From Herbaspirillum seropedicae (GTDB lineage: Bacteria; Pseudomonadota; Gammaproteobacteria; Burkholderiales; Burkholderiaceae_D): DNA of 64,000 nt. The notes under the pieces were generated by a model. That model searched no databases and was not told where the DNA came from. It saw only the letters and a list, made by a program, of their open reading frames with translations. Where the stretch lies: the NCBI RefSeq assembly GCF_001040945.1, contig NZ_CP011930.1, positions 2,457,704 to 2,521,703 on the forward strand, in the 5' to 3' direction. Positions within the stretch are counted from its first letter, which is position 1; each line of letters opens with the position of its first letter. The position numbers and the translations under genes are program-made. This document shows positions 31,711-42,668 of this stretch, piece after piece.

Positions 31711-31757
31711 TGTCCGACCCCTTCTGTTTGTGGCTGCCCGGCCGGCCATTCCTTATC

Positions 31758-32393
31758 GTGACTTACAGCATCAAAGAAATCTTCTATACCTTGCAGGGCG
31801 AGGGCGCTCATGCCGGTCGTCCGGCAGTGTTTTGCCGTTTTTCGGGCTGCAACCTGTGGACCGGACGCGAGGAAGACCGCGTACGCGCCATCTGCCAGTT
31901 CTGCGACACCGACTTTGTCGGGACCGATGGCGAAAACGGCGGCAAATTCAAGTCTCCCGCCGAACTGGCCGCCAAGATCGACAGCCTCTGGCCCGCCCGC
32001 TATGCGCCCAGCAAGTATGTGGTCTTCACCGGCGGCGAACCTTTGCTGCAACTGGATGCCGCCTTGATCGAGGCAATGCACGCGGTGGGCTTTGAAATCG
32101 CCATCGAGACCAACGGCACCATCGACGTGCCGGATGGCGTGGACTGGATCTGTGTGAGCCCCAAGATGGGCTCGGAACTGAAGGTCCGGCGCGGCAGTGA
32201 ACTCAAAGTCGTGGTGCCGCAGCCCGGCCAGCCGCTGGATGAGTATGAAAAGCTGGACTTCCAGCACTTCCTGCTGCAACCCATGGACGGCTTGCAGGCG
32301 GCTGCCAATACCCGTCTGGCCATCGAGATGGTCAAGAACAATCCCAAGTGGAAGCTGAGCATCCAGACCCACAAGCTGCTCAATATCCCCTGA
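31758..32393 (+). CDS. queE: 7-carboxy-7-deazaguanine synthase (Burkholderia-type)
   Basis: A 211-residue radical-SAM enzyme that turns 6-carboxytetrahydropterin into 7-carboxy-7-deazaguanine in queuosine synthesis. The iron-sulfur Cys pattern is C31-x14-C46-x2-C49 (GCNLWTG to ICQFCDTDF), the modified motif known from Burkholderia multivorans QueE rather than the standard Cx3Cx2C. FTGGEPLLQLD and ETNGTIDVPDG are further family motifs. The start is a GTG at 31758 just before YSIKEIFYTLQGEG; an in-frame TTG lies at 31710. queD follows; queC is not in the window. Confidence 0.94.
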   Translation: MTYSIKEIFYTLQGEGAHAGRPAVFCRFSGCNLWTGREEDRVRAICQFCDTDFVGTDGENGGKFKSPAELAAKIDSLWPARYAPSKYVVFTGGEPLLQLDAALIEAMHAVGFEIAIETNGTIDVPDGVDWICVSPKMGSELKVRRGSELKVVVPQPGQPLDEYEKLDFQHFLLQPMDGLQAAANTRLAIEMVKNNPKWKLSIQTHKLLNIP

Positions 32394-32442
32394 ATTTTCC
32401 TTCATGCGGCCATCTGCCGTGTGATTACAATAGCCTCACCCG

Positions 32443-32467
32443 CCCGCTGCACAGCTGATGCAGCGGG
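32443..32467 (+). terminator. Hairpin between queE and queD
   Basis: Arms CCCGCTGCA / TGCAGCGGG (32443-32451 and 32459-32467) followed by CTTCTCT. The T content is low, so it is a weak terminator or an attenuator 20 bp before queD. A possible -10 box TACAAT precedes it (32426-32431), so the hairpin could lie in the queD leader. Confidence 0.5.
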
Positions 32468-32486
32468 CTTCTCTGAAGAAACATCC

Positions 32487-34491
<2,005 letters not shown>

Positions 34492-34512
34492 ACCGGACGA
34501 GGGCCAGGACGG

Positions 34513-35085
34513 TCATTTTTCCTTGATCTCGACCTTCACCGCATCCTGCTCGACGGTGATCTTGCCCGGTTCGAAGCGCTTGCCGTTCATCTGCAGCTGT
34601 TCCGGCTTGAAGGTATAGAGCGCATAGTCGCGCAGGAACTGGTCAGCTGCCGCGTTGCCCAAGGCGGTCAGTTGCTGTGCGTACTGTGGCGGCAGGTCGC
34701 TGCTGTCGACCTTGTCCACCTTGGGCGCATCCAGTCGCAGCGAACGTGTGGCCGGGTCGTATTTGAAAGCGCTGCTCAGCGTCAGCACGGCATTGACCGG
34801 ACGCTGCAACAGCAAGGGATTGGCGATCTGCGCATCGACCACCGTATTCATGCGATTGTCGGCAGGCAGCATGCCCAGGCGCGGATTGCTCAGTGTGACG
34901 TCGAAGATGTCCATGTAGCGCAGCTTGCGCGGGAACTGCGGCGCAATGGCGCTCTGCAGTTGCTGCCTGGACACGGTGTATTCGTTGGTCCAGATGTTGT
35001 AGCCGCTGTCGGCGGCCTGGCCCAGGGCGGGGATCAGGGCGACGCCGGAGAGGCAGAGCGCGACAGGGAAGAGGGCTCGCTTCAT
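34513..35085 (-). CDS. DUF1439 (YceB-like) exported protein
   Basis: A 190-residue protein with a signal peptide ending near LGQAA (about residue 24). No lipobox Cys is at the expected place, unlike E. coli YceB. The mature part fits DUF1439: NEYTVSRQQLQSAI, then FDVTLSNPRLGM, a central VNAVLTLSSAFKYDP, and an ending YTFKPEQLQMNGKRFEPG. Periplasmic or outer-membrane association is expected; the role is unknown. I chose the ATG at 35085 because the frame upstream lacks coding character. Confidence 0.8.
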   Translation of the reverse strand: MKRALFPVALCLSGVALIPALGQAADSGYNIWTNEYTVSRQQLQSAIAPQFPRKLRYMDIFDVTLSNPRLGMLPADNRMNTVVDAQIANPLLLQRPVNAVLTLSSAFKYDPATRSLRLDAPKVDKVDSSDLPPQYAQQLTALGNAAADQFLRDYALYTFKPEQLQMNGKRFEPGKITVEQDAVKVEIKEK

Positions 35086-35251
35086 GCTTGCAGTGTCCAG
35101 AGTGTCAAAGTGGATAGGAGCCCCGGCCGGGGCGAAAAATCCCGGGCAATTGTAAGCGCCAGCCGCGCCGGCAGCACAGCCGGCATGGGTTATTGACAAG
35201 TTTTAGCGGCCTGCCGACGGCGCAAAGCGAGCCGTGGCGGGCTCGGAGTGG

Positions 35252-35257
35252 TAAAAT
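35252..35257 (+). promoter_or_regulatory. Putative ybiT promoter (-10 box)
   Basis: TAAAAT at 35252-35257, 72 bp before the GTG start of ybiT. The -35 is not clear in the GC-rich upstream sequence. The low-confidence call rests on the only AT-rich hexamer in the 244-bp divergent gap. Confidence 0.4.
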
Positions 35258-35329
35258 CCGCCGTTTCGCGTGCCACGGCATCGGCTTCGTTCTGCGCACG
35301 CAAGTTACATTTTTGAAAAGGTTTTCGCA

Positions 35330-36928
35330 GTGCTATCCACCGCAAACATCACCATGCAGTTCGGCGCCAAGCCGTTGTTCGAGAACATTTCCGTCAAGTT
35401 CGGCGATGGCAATCGCTACGGCCTGATCGGCGCCAATGGCTGCGGCAAGTCCACCTTCATGAAGATCCTCGGCGGCGACCTCGAGCCCTCGGCTGGCAAC
35501 GTCAGCCTGGACGTGAACGAGCGTCTGGGTAAATTGCGCCAGGACCAGTTCGCCTATGAAGAAATGCGCGTGCTGGATGTGGTCATGATGGGTCACGTCG
35601 AGATGTGGGCCGCCATGTCCGAGCGCGACGCCATCTACGCCAATCCCGACGCCACCGACGACGACTACATGAAGGCGGCCGACCTGGAAGCCAAGTTCGC
35701 CGAATACGACGGCTACACCGCCGAGGCACGTGCCGGCGAACTGCTGCTGGGCGTAGGCGTGCCCATCGAACAGCACAATGGTCCCATGAGCAATGTCGCG
35801 CCCGGCTGGAAGCTGCGCGTGCTGCTGGCGCAGGCGCTGTTCTCCAACCCGGACATCCTGCTGCTGGACGAACCGACCAACAACCTGGACATCAACACCA
35901 TCCGCTGGCTGGAAGAAGTGCTCAACGAGCGCAATTCCACCATGATCATCATTTCCCACGATCGCCACTTCCTGAACCAGGTCTGCACCCACATGGCCGA
36001 CATGGATTACGGCACGCTGAAGATCTATCCGGGCAACTACGACGACTACATGCTGGCCTCTTCGCAAGCGCGCGCCCAGCAGCTGGCCGCCAATGCCAAG
36101 GCCAAGGAAAAGGTCGCCGAACTGCAGGACTTCGTGCGCCGCTTCTCGGCCAACAAGTCCAAGGCCCGCCAGGCCACTTCGCGCGCCAAGCAGATCGACA
36201 AGATCAAGGTCGAGGACATCAAGCCGTCTTCCCGCGTGAATCCCTTCATCCGCTTCGAAGGTGAGAAGAAGCTGCACCGCCTGGCCGTGGAAACCCAGGG
36301 CATCACCAAGACCTACGACCGCGACATCTTCAAGAACTTCAGCATCATGGTCGAAGCCGGCGAGAAGATCGCCATCATCGGCGCCAACGGCGCCGGTAAG
36401 ACCACCTTGCTGCGCAGCATCGGCGGCGACGTCACCGGCTTGCATCCCGATGGCGGTCTGGTGAAGTGGGCCGAAAACGCCAACGTCGGCTACATGCCGC
36501 AGGATCCGACCGAAGAATTCGCTGGCGGCGAAACCCTGACCGACTGGATGGGCAAGTGGACCCAGGAAGGCGACGATGACCAGGCCGTGCGCGGCATCCT
36601 GGGCCGTCTGCTGTTCTCGGGCGATGATGTGAAGAAGTCGGTGAAGGTGCTCTCCGGTGGCGAAAAGGGCCGCATGATGTACGGCAAGCTGATGCTGGGC
36701 CGCCACAACGTGCTGCTGATGGATGAACCGACCAACCACATGGACATGGAATCCATCGAGTCGCTCAACATCGCGCTGGAAAAGTACGCCGGCACCCTGA
36801 TCTTCGTCTCGCACGACCGTGAATTCGTGTCTTCGCTGGCCACCCGCATCCTCGAAGTGAAGGATGGTCAAGTGATCGACTTCCAGGGCGGCTATGAAGA
36901 CTACCTGGCCAGCCAGGGCATCGAATAA
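35330..36928 (+). CDS. ybiT: ABC-F family ATPase YbiT
   Basis: A 532-residue cytoplasmic ABC-F protein (E. coli YbiT 530) that acts on the ribosome as a translation factor. Two ATPase domains are visible: Walker [12 protein letters not shown] with [12 protein letters not shown] in the first half, and [12 protein letters not shown] with LSGGEKGR and [11 protein letters not shown] in the second. A charged linker separates them (about 230-310). The start is GTG at 35330, giving the family N-terminus [22 protein letters not shown] lies upstream. Near identity to E. coli YbiT blocks from memory makes the subfamily call firm. Confidence 0.93.
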   Translation: MLSTANITMQFGAKPLFENISVKFGDGNRYGLIGANGCGKSTFMKILGGDLEPSAGNVSLDVNERLGKLRQDQFAYEEMRVLDVVMMGHVEMWAAMSERDAIYANPDATDDDYMKAADLEAKFAEYDGYTAEARAGELLLGVGVPIEQHNGPMSNVAPGWKLRVLLAQALFSNPDILLLDEPTNNLDINTIRWLEEVLNERNSTMIIISHDRHFLNQVCTHMADMDYGTLKIYPGNYDDYMLASSQARAQQLAANAKAKEKVAELQDFVRRFSANKSKARQATSRAKQIDKIKVEDIKPSSRVNPFIRFEGEKKLHRLAVETQGITKTYDRDIFKNFSIMVEAGEKIAIIGANGAGKTTLLRSIGGDVTGLHPDGGLVKWAENANVGYMPQDPTEEFAGGETLTDWMGKWTQEGDDDQAVRGILGRLLFSGDDVKKSVKVLSGGEKGRMMYGKLMLGRHNVLLMDEPTNHMDMESIESLNIALEKYAGTLIFVSHDREFVSSLATRILEVKDGQVIDFQGGYEDYLASQGIE

Positions 36929-36965
36929 TCCCGCTAACCGCATCAGCACAGCATTGTTGACCGCC

Positions 36966-38105
36966 ATGCAAGCAACAGCAACCAAGGTCGTCGAATTCGA
37001 GCGACCGCAAATGGAGACCGGCGGCAGTTGTACCGCCAATGCGTGGGCCAAGGTACCGGCCACGCCCAGCCCCGAGGAACGCGCGCAGTTGAAGGCGCGC
37101 ATCCGCCAACTGCTCAAGGAAAAGCAGGCGGTGCTGGTGGCGCACTACTACGTCGATGGAGATCTGCAGGACCTGGCCGAGGAAACCGGCGGCTGTGTCT
37201 CCGATTCGCTGGAAATGGCCCGCTTCGGCCGTGACCACGCCGCCCAGACCCTGGTGGTGGCCGGTGTGCGCTTCATGGGCGAGACCGCCAAGATCCTGAG
37301 CCCCGAAAAGCGCATCCTCATGCCCGACCTGGAGGCGACCTGTTCGCTCGACCTGGGATGCCCGGCAGACGAATTCGCCGCCTTCTGCGACCAGCATCCG
37401 GACCGCACCGTGGTGGTCTACGCCAACACCAGCGCCGCCGTGAAGGCGCGCGCCGACTGGATGGTGACCTCTGGCATCGGCCTGGAGATCGTCCAGCACC
37501 TGCATGCCCAGGGCAAGAAGATCCTGTGGGCGCCCGACAAGCACCTGGGCAGCTACATCCAGAAGCAGACCGGGGCCGATATGCTGCTGTGGCAGGGTTC
37601 CTGCCTGGTGCATGACGAGTTCAAGGGCGTGGAACTGGAACTGATGCGCGCCGAGCATCCGGACGCACTGGTGCTGGTGCACCCGGAGTCGCCCGAGGCG
37701 GTAGTGGCCCAGGCCGACGTGATCGGTTCGACTTCCCAGCTGATCGCCGCCGTGCAGGCCTCCGACGCCCCGGCCTTCATCGTCGCCACCGACAACGGCA
37801 TCCTGCACAAGATGCGTGCCGCCGCACCTGGCAAGCGCTTCATCGATGCCCCGACTGCCGGCAACAGCGCCACCTGCAAGAGCTGCGCCCATTGCCCGTG
37901 GATGGCCATGAACGGCCTGCAGAATCTCTTGCACGTGCTGGAGACCGGCGCCAATGAGATCCATGTCGATCCCGCAGTCGGCAAGCAGGCGGTGGTCTGC
38001 ATCGATCGCATGCTGGACTTCGCCGCCCAGCGCAAGGCCAAGGTCCGCCCCTCGGCGCGCCTTGAAGACGAACAGCAACTGTTTGCAGGAATCGGTCCCG
38101 CATGA
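36966..38105 (+). CDS. nadA: Quinolinate synthase A
   Basis: A 379-residue [4Fe-4S] enzyme that condenses iminoaspartate (made by NadB) with dihydroxyacetone phosphate to give quinolinate. Cluster ligands are expected among Cys126 ([12 protein letters not shown]), Cys213 ([11 protein letters not shown]) and the C-terminal group Cys304/307/310 ([13 protein letters not shown]). The substrate site includes [18 protein letters not shown]. The ATG at 36966 is chosen over an earlier frame opening within ybiT. It overlaps nadC by ATGA. Confidence 0.96.
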   Translation: MQATATKVVEFERPQMETGGSCTANAWAKVPATPSPEERAQLKARIRQLLKEKQAVLVAHYYVDGDLQDLAEETGGCVSDSLEMARFGRDHAAQTLVVAGVRFMGETAKILSPEKRILMPDLEATCSLDLGCPADEFAAFCDQHPDRTVVVYANTSAAVKARADWMVTSGIGLEIVQHLHAQGKKILWAPDKHLGSYIQKQTGADMLLWQGSCLVHDEFKGVELELMRAEHPDALVLVHPESPEAVVAQADVIGSTSQLIAAVQASDAPAFIVATDNGILHKMRAAAPGKRFIDAPTAGNSATCKSCAHCPWMAMNGLQNLLHVLETGANEIHVDPAVGKQAVVCIDRMLDFAAQRKAKVRPSARLEDEQQLFAGIGPA

Positions 38106-39007
38106 CGCTCCACGCCCTCAAATCCGCCTCGACCATTGCCGCCAGCAATCTGCGCAATCCTTTCGGGCCTTTCGATGCCGCTCTGCATGCGGCCTTCGAC
38201 GCCAACGTCAACCAGGCCATCGCCGAAGACGTGGGCGACTGCGACTACACCGGCCTGCTGGTTCCCGAGAGTGAATTCGTCAAGGCCCGCGTGATCGTGC
38301 GCGAAGCCGCCGTGCTGTGTGGCGCGCCCTGGTTCGAGGCGGTCATGACCCGTCTCGATCCGCGCCTGCAGGTCAGCTGGCGTTACGCTGAAGGCGAACG
38401 CATGGCCGCCGATAGCGAGGTCTGCACCATCGAGGGCCCGGCTCGCGCCTTGTTGACCGCTGAACGCGGGGCCCTCAATTTCCTGCAATTGCTTTCTGGC
38501 GTGGCCAGCGCCACCCGCCGTTACGTGGACGTGGTGCAGGGCACCCGCGCCTCCATCCTCGATACCCGCAAGACCTTGCCCGGCCTGCGCCTGGCGCAGA
38601 AGTATGCGGTCCGGGTGGGCGGAGGCGTCAACCAGCGCCTGGCGCTGTACGATGGCATCCTGATCAAGGAAAACCACATTGCCGCCGCTGGCGGTATCAC
38701 CGCCGCCGTGGCGGCCGCCCTCAAGCTCAACGCCGGTGTCAGCATCCAGGTCGAGGTGGAGAGCATCGACGAACTCAAGGAAGCCTTGCAGGCCGGCGCG
38801 CGTTCCATCCTGCTGGACAATTTCTCGCTGGAGATGATGCGTGAAGCCGTCACCGTCAACGCCGGCCGCGCCTTGCTGGAAGCCTCCGGCGGGATCAACA
38901 TGCAGACCGTGCGCGCCATTGCCGAGACCGGCGTGGACCGTATCTCCATCGGCAGCCTGACCAAGGACGTCCAGGCCACCGACTTTTCGCTGCGCGTGGT
39001 CGGCTAA
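38102..39007 (+). CDS. nadC: Nicotinate-nucleotide pyrophosphorylase (carboxylating)
   Basis: A 301-residue quinolinate phosphoribosyltransferase that makes nicotinate mononucleotide, the step after NadA. Typical blocks are [65 protein letters not shown] and [18 protein letters not shown]. The start overlaps the nadA stop. A terminator follows. The third gene of the pathway, nadB, lies 3.7 kb downstream on the other strand. Confidence 0.96.
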   Translation: MTLHALKSASTIAASNLRNPFGPFDAALHAAFDANVNQAIAEDVGDCDYTGLLVPESEFVKARVIVREAAVLCGAPWFEAVMTRLDPRLQVSWRYAEGERMAADSEVCTIEGPARALLTAERGALNFLQLLSGVASATRRYVDVVQGTRASILDTRKTLPGLRLAQKYAVRVGGGVNQRLALYDGILIKENHIAAAGGITAAVAAALKLNAGVSIQVEVESIDELKEALQAGARSILLDNFSLEMMREAVTVNAGRALLEASGGINMQTVRAIAETGVDRISIGSLTKDVQATDFSLRVVG

Positions 39008-39033
39008 GGCTTCCTGCTGCGGCGCTGCGCCTG

Positions 39034-39068
39034 AAGCCCGGCCTGTTTTGCAGGACGGGCTTTGCTTT
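39034..39068 (+). terminator. Intrinsic terminator after nadC
   Basis: Stem AAGCCCG-x-CCTG / CAGG-x-CGGGCTT (39034-39045 and 39051-39062) around TTTTG, followed by TGCTTTAT. It lies 26 bp after the nadC stop. Confidence 0.75.
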
Positions 39069-39127
39069 ATGGCCTGCTAGAATGTCGCCCAATCCTTCCT
39101 CCTACCCAACCGGCAATCAATCGCATC

Positions 39128-40378
39128 GTGCAATCCAATGAACTGGCGGCCCCGCTGGCGTGGGCGGCGGCGTATTTCCTGGCGGGCCTGGCCTGCCTGC
39201 ACCTGCATGGGGCGATCTTCGCCGGAGGTCATGTCTGGCTGCCGGCAGGGATTACCGTGGCGGCGCTTTGGCTGACTCCGTTGCCGCGCTGGTTTGCGCT
39301 TCTGGTGCTGATCATTGCGGCCCAGGTCGGCCTGGGTGCGCTGGAGCAGCGCGAACTGTGGCGCGTGCTGCTGCTGGCGTTCAATGAAACGGGCGTGGCC
39401 GCCGTGGCGGTCGCATTGCTGCATCGTCGCCCGCGGCCCTTGTCGGGGCTGGCTTTCGTGCGTGCGCTCTTGCTGGTCGCGGGTGGCGCCAGCGTGGCCA
39501 GCGCCTTGCTGGGAGCCGGCTGGCAACAGGTCACGCAGGGCTTGCCCTTCGCTTCCAGCCTGCGCCTATGGATTTTCTCGGAACTGGTCGGCATCCTGCT
39601 GGTAACGCCCGCGCTGCTCCTGTGCGTACCAGGCGCGCGCGCCCATCCGCGCGGCCTCGCCCGTGGCGAATTCCTGATCGGCCTGGCTTGCCTGGCCGGC
39701 ATGCTGGCGACGACCTACCTGAGCTTCAACAGCGATCTGGACCGCCGCTTGCTGGACGTCGAATTCGCCACCAGCTATCTCCCGCTATTGCTGCTGGCCG
39801 TGCTCACCCTGGCCTGGGGAGCGCGCAGCGGCGCCTGGGCGGCGCTGCTGTTGGCGCTGCTGGCCATGGTCTATGACGCGCGTGGCGGTGGACCTTTCGT
39901 CAAGCTGGTGCAGCTGCACGCCAGCAATGCCTTGCTGGAGCTGCAGGTCTACCTGGGGGTGGCGGCGCTGCTGGCGTTGTTCGTCGGGGCCTTCAAGACG
40001 CGACGCGGACAACAGTTGGACGAGGCCGAGCGCAGCCGGCGCGAACTGCATCTGGCGCTGGCGGCCAGCCGCCAGGTCGCCTATGTGTTCGATGTACAGA
40101 CCCGCTGCTTCACCTGGCAAGGCGATGTGGCGGGCGTACTGGGCGTGCCGACGGCAGCGGCGCAGACGCTGGATCAGGTGCTGGCGCTGGTGTCGCCGCT
40201 GGACCAGGCGCGCCTGCGGCAACGTTGGCTGGATGGGGAAGATCCGGCGCGGGTGGTGCAGATGCCGGTGCGTCTGCAGGATGGCAGCGCCGTGCTCGAC
40301 CGCAGCCGCCCCTTGCCGCGCAGTCGCGACGCCGGCCCTAGGGTGGGCGGCGTCTGGCTCATCGATCCGGCCGACTGA
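39128..40378 (+). CDS. MASE1-domain membrane protein without a visible output domain
   Basis: A 416-residue protein. About eight hydrophobic segments (residues 5-300) match the MASE1 sensor domain, including WLPAGITVAALWL and a RLWIFSELVGILLVTPALLL-like segment. A short PAS-like region follows (about 320-416: RRELHLALAASRQVAYVFDVQTRCFTW up to VGGVWLIDPAD). MASE1 is normally fused to histidine kinase, GGDEF or EAL domains; none is encoded before the stop. The GTG at 39128 is the best start. It may be a truncated sensor or one that signals through a partner protein. Longest quoted blocks are interrupted by non-conserved residues. Confidence 0.72.
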   Translation: MQSNELAAPLAWAAAYFLAGLACLHLHGAIFAGGHVWLPAGITVAALWLTPLPRWFALLVLIIAAQVGLGALEQRELWRVLLLAFNETGVAAVAVALLHRRPRPLSGLAFVRALLLVAGGASVASALLGAGWQQVTQGLPFASSLRLWIFSELVGILLVTPALLLCVPGARAHPRGLARGEFLIGLACLAGMLATTYLSFNSDLDRRLLDVEFATSYLPLLLLAVLTLAWGARSGAWAALLLALLAMVYDARGGGPFVKLVQLHASNALLELQVYLGVAALLALFVGAFKTRRGQQLDEAERSRRELHLALAASRQVAYVFDVQTRCFTWQGDVAGVLGVPTAAAQTLDQVLALVSPLDQARLRQRWLDGEDPARVVQMPVRLQDGSAVLDRSRPLPRSRDAGPRVGGVWLIDPAD

Positions 40379-40387
40379 GCGCAAGGC

Positions 40388-42664
40388 TCAGAACACCCGA
40401 CCCAGCTGGAGATAGAGATTCCAGACCCCTTGCTGGCCCAGCGCCACGCCGAAGTACAGCGGCCCCACCGGGCTGCTGCCTCCCAGGAACAGGCTCAGGC
40501 TCTTCTTGTAAGGTCCATCACCGAAGGCATCGCGGTTCTGCCAGACATTGCCCGCTTCCAGGCTCGCCCCCAGCACCGGATTGCGCAGGCCCGGCAGGCT
40601 GGTGTCGACGAGGTCGCGCAGCCAGCTCAGGCGGCCATACAGCAGGTAGTTGCCAAAGAACTGGTCGGGCGCATAGGCCGAGAGGTGCTGGAATCCGCCC
40701 AGCGTAAAACCGATCCCAGCACTGTTCGCCGACAGGCTGCTGGCCCCCTCCAACGCCACGTTCAAGGTATTGCGCTCGCGGCTGACGGCCCATAGGGTGC
40801 GTGCCTGCACGTTGGAGAAGCGGTGCTCGTCGCTGCCCAGGCCGCGGTTGGCTTCGGCCGAGAGGTAATAGCCCTTGCGCGGGAAGAGCGCGTCATCGAG
40901 CTGGTCGATGGTCAGGCGCAGGCGCGCCACGGGCTGGCTGGTCTGGACGCTCTCAAAGAGCAGGCCGCCGCCAGCCGGCAGGTTGTAGGTGGGAGAGTAG
41001 TTGACGTGCTGATAGCTCAACCCCAGCCGCAGCTCGCCCAGGCGAGACAAGGGCAGGCCCAGGTCCAGGCCGCCCTGGGCCGAATCGATGCGATATTCGT
41101 TGATCGGCGAAGCCTTCACGTCGCTGCCGTCGGGATACAGGTCGACGTAGCGCCGGCTCACTTCCAGATAGGGCGACAGGTAGGCGCCGGTACTGCCCCA
41201 GATCGGCTGGCGCAGCTCGGTCTGCAGGCTGGCGCGCTTGGCGCCGAGCACCAGGTCGTTGCGCCACTCCAGGCCGCTCTGGTTCATCCACGGATAGCGG
41301 TGGCCCAGCTGCAGGTTGAAGCCGCCTCGTCCATTGAAGCTGTTGGACACGCCCAGCCCGAAGAGCAGGTACTGCGGTCCCCAGGATTTTTCTTCGGCAT
41401 CGATGAGCAGCACGTGTCGGCCATCCTCGCGGCTTACCAGTTCCTGGGTGACATTGTTGAAGTCGCCGTTGGTCGAGAGTTGCGACAGCTGCTGGTTGAT
41501 GCGCTGGCCATCGTAGACATCGCCTTCCTTGACCGCCAGCCGGCTGCGCACATAGCTGGCCGGAATGCGGCTGCCGCTGCGGATCTCGATGGCGTCGATA
41601 CGGGTGCCCGCGGCCAGCGCCATGCCGTCGTGCGCGCGGCGATCCAGATAGGCTTGCCATTGCGTCGGTGTCAGCGACAGCTGGAGCAGCCGGGCCTGCT
41701 GGCGCTGGGCCGCCTCCCAGCCGGCGTTGACGCCGTCCTTGCCGCGTGCGAAGTCGGTGAAGGACATGCCCTCCATCTGCGGTTCGATCAGGATGTCTTG
41801 CGCCCCCAGCAAGGCCTTCTGCGCCTTGACGTTCTGCTGGATCAGGATGCCCACCATCTGCTGCGCCACTGCCGTGGGCGATTGCAGCTGTGCGGCGTCT
41901 TGCAGCGGCGTGGCGATGTTGACGGCAATGACGACGTCAGCGCCCATGTCACGCGCAGTCTGGACCGGCAGGTTGCTCACCAGTCCGCCATCGACCAGGG
42001 TGCGCTGGTCGATGCGAAACGGCGCGAACAGGCCCGGCACTGCCATGCTGGCGCGCATGGCGCGCGGCAGGGAGCCATGGTCCAGCACCACTTCGCTGCC
42101 CAGGCTCAGATCCGTGGCAACGGCGCGAAAGGGGATGGGCAGGCGGGCAAAGTCGATGTTGGCAGGCAACTGGGCCGTCCAGTTCTGCAGCAAGGCCAGC
42201 AGCTTGTTGCCCTGGACCAGGCCAGAGGCCAGCTTGAGCTTGCTGCCGTCCAGGCCGGCCGAGATCGAGATCGGATACTGGAACTCATCCTCGCGCTGCG
42301 CTTGCGGCAGGCGCGAGCGTTCATTGCGGTCGAAGGCGATGTCGGACAGATTGGTGGCCGCCAGCCGCCGCTCCAGCTCCCCGGCATCCAGCCCGCTGGC
42401 GTAGAGCCCACCGATGAGCGCTCCCATGCTGGTGCCGGCGATGCAATCGATGGGGATATGCAGCTGCTCCAGGTATTGCAGTACGCCCAGGTGGGCGTAG
42501 CCGCGCGCGCCGCCGCCGGAGAGCACCAGGCACACGCGCGGACGCGGCTGTGTGGCGGCGGGGGCGGCGGTGCTGCTGGTCTCGGCCGCCGCAGGGCCGC
42601 CCAGGCTGACGCTGGCCAGCGCCAGGAGGAGGGGGCGCAGCAGCGCCTTGCAAGGTGCGCGCAT
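40388..42664 (-). CDS. Type Vd autotransporter: patatin-like phospholipase with Omp85-type barrel
   Basis: A 758-residue secreted protein of the PlpD/FplA type. A signal peptide ends near GPAAAE (residue 28). The patatin lipase domain (about 43-330) has the oxyanion motif GGGARG (50-55), GTSMG with nucleophile Ser79, and DGG with Asp225, completing the Ser-Asp dyad. A POTRA-like domain follows (about 350-430), then a beta-barrel (about 435-758) ending in phenylalanine. Family members export the lipase to the cell surface or medium. It starts four bases after the nadB stop, so it is probably expressed with nadB. Confidence 0.92.
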   Translation of the reverse strand: MRAPCKALLRPLLLALASVSLGGPAAAETSSTAAPAATQPRPRVCLVLSGGGARGYAHLGVLQYLEQLHIPIDCIAGTSMGALIGGLYASGLDAGELERRLAATNLSDIAFDRNERSRLPQAQREDEFQYPISISAGLDGSKLKLASGLVQGNKLLALLQNWTAQLPANIDFARLPIPFRAVATDLSLGSEVVLDHGSLPRAMRASMAVPGLFAPFRIDQRTLVDGGLVSNLPVQTARDMGADVVIAVNIATPLQDAAQLQSPTAVAQQMVGILIQQNVKAQKALLGAQDILIEPQMEGMSFTDFARGKDGVNAGWEAAQRQQARLLQLSLTPTQWQAYLDRRAHDGMALAAGTRIDAIEIRSGSRIPASYVRSRLAVKEGDVYDGQRINQQLSQLSTNGDFNNVTQELVSREDGRHVLLIDAEEKSWGPQYLLFGLGVSNSFNGRGGFNLQLGHRYPWMNQSGLEWRNDLVLGAKRASLQTELRQPIWGSTGAYLSPYLEVSRRYVDLYPDGSDVKASPINEYRIDSAQGGLDLGLPLSRLGELRLGLSYQHVNYSPTYNLPAGGGLLFESVQTSQPVARLRLTIDQLDDALFPRKGYYLSAEANRGLGSDEHRFSNVQARTLWAVSRERNTLNVALEGASSLSANSAGIGFTLGGFQHLSAYAPDQFFGNYLLYGRLSWLRDLVDTSLPGLRNPVLGASLEAGNVWQNRDAFGDGPYKKSLSLFLGGSSPVGPLYFGVALGQQGVWNLYLQLGRVF

Positions 42665-42668
42665 CGCT

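Noticed and set aside
31644..31757. preQ1 riboswitch before queE
   Set aside because: The leader is structured, but the C-rich loop and A-rich tail of the known preQ1-I class are not seen.
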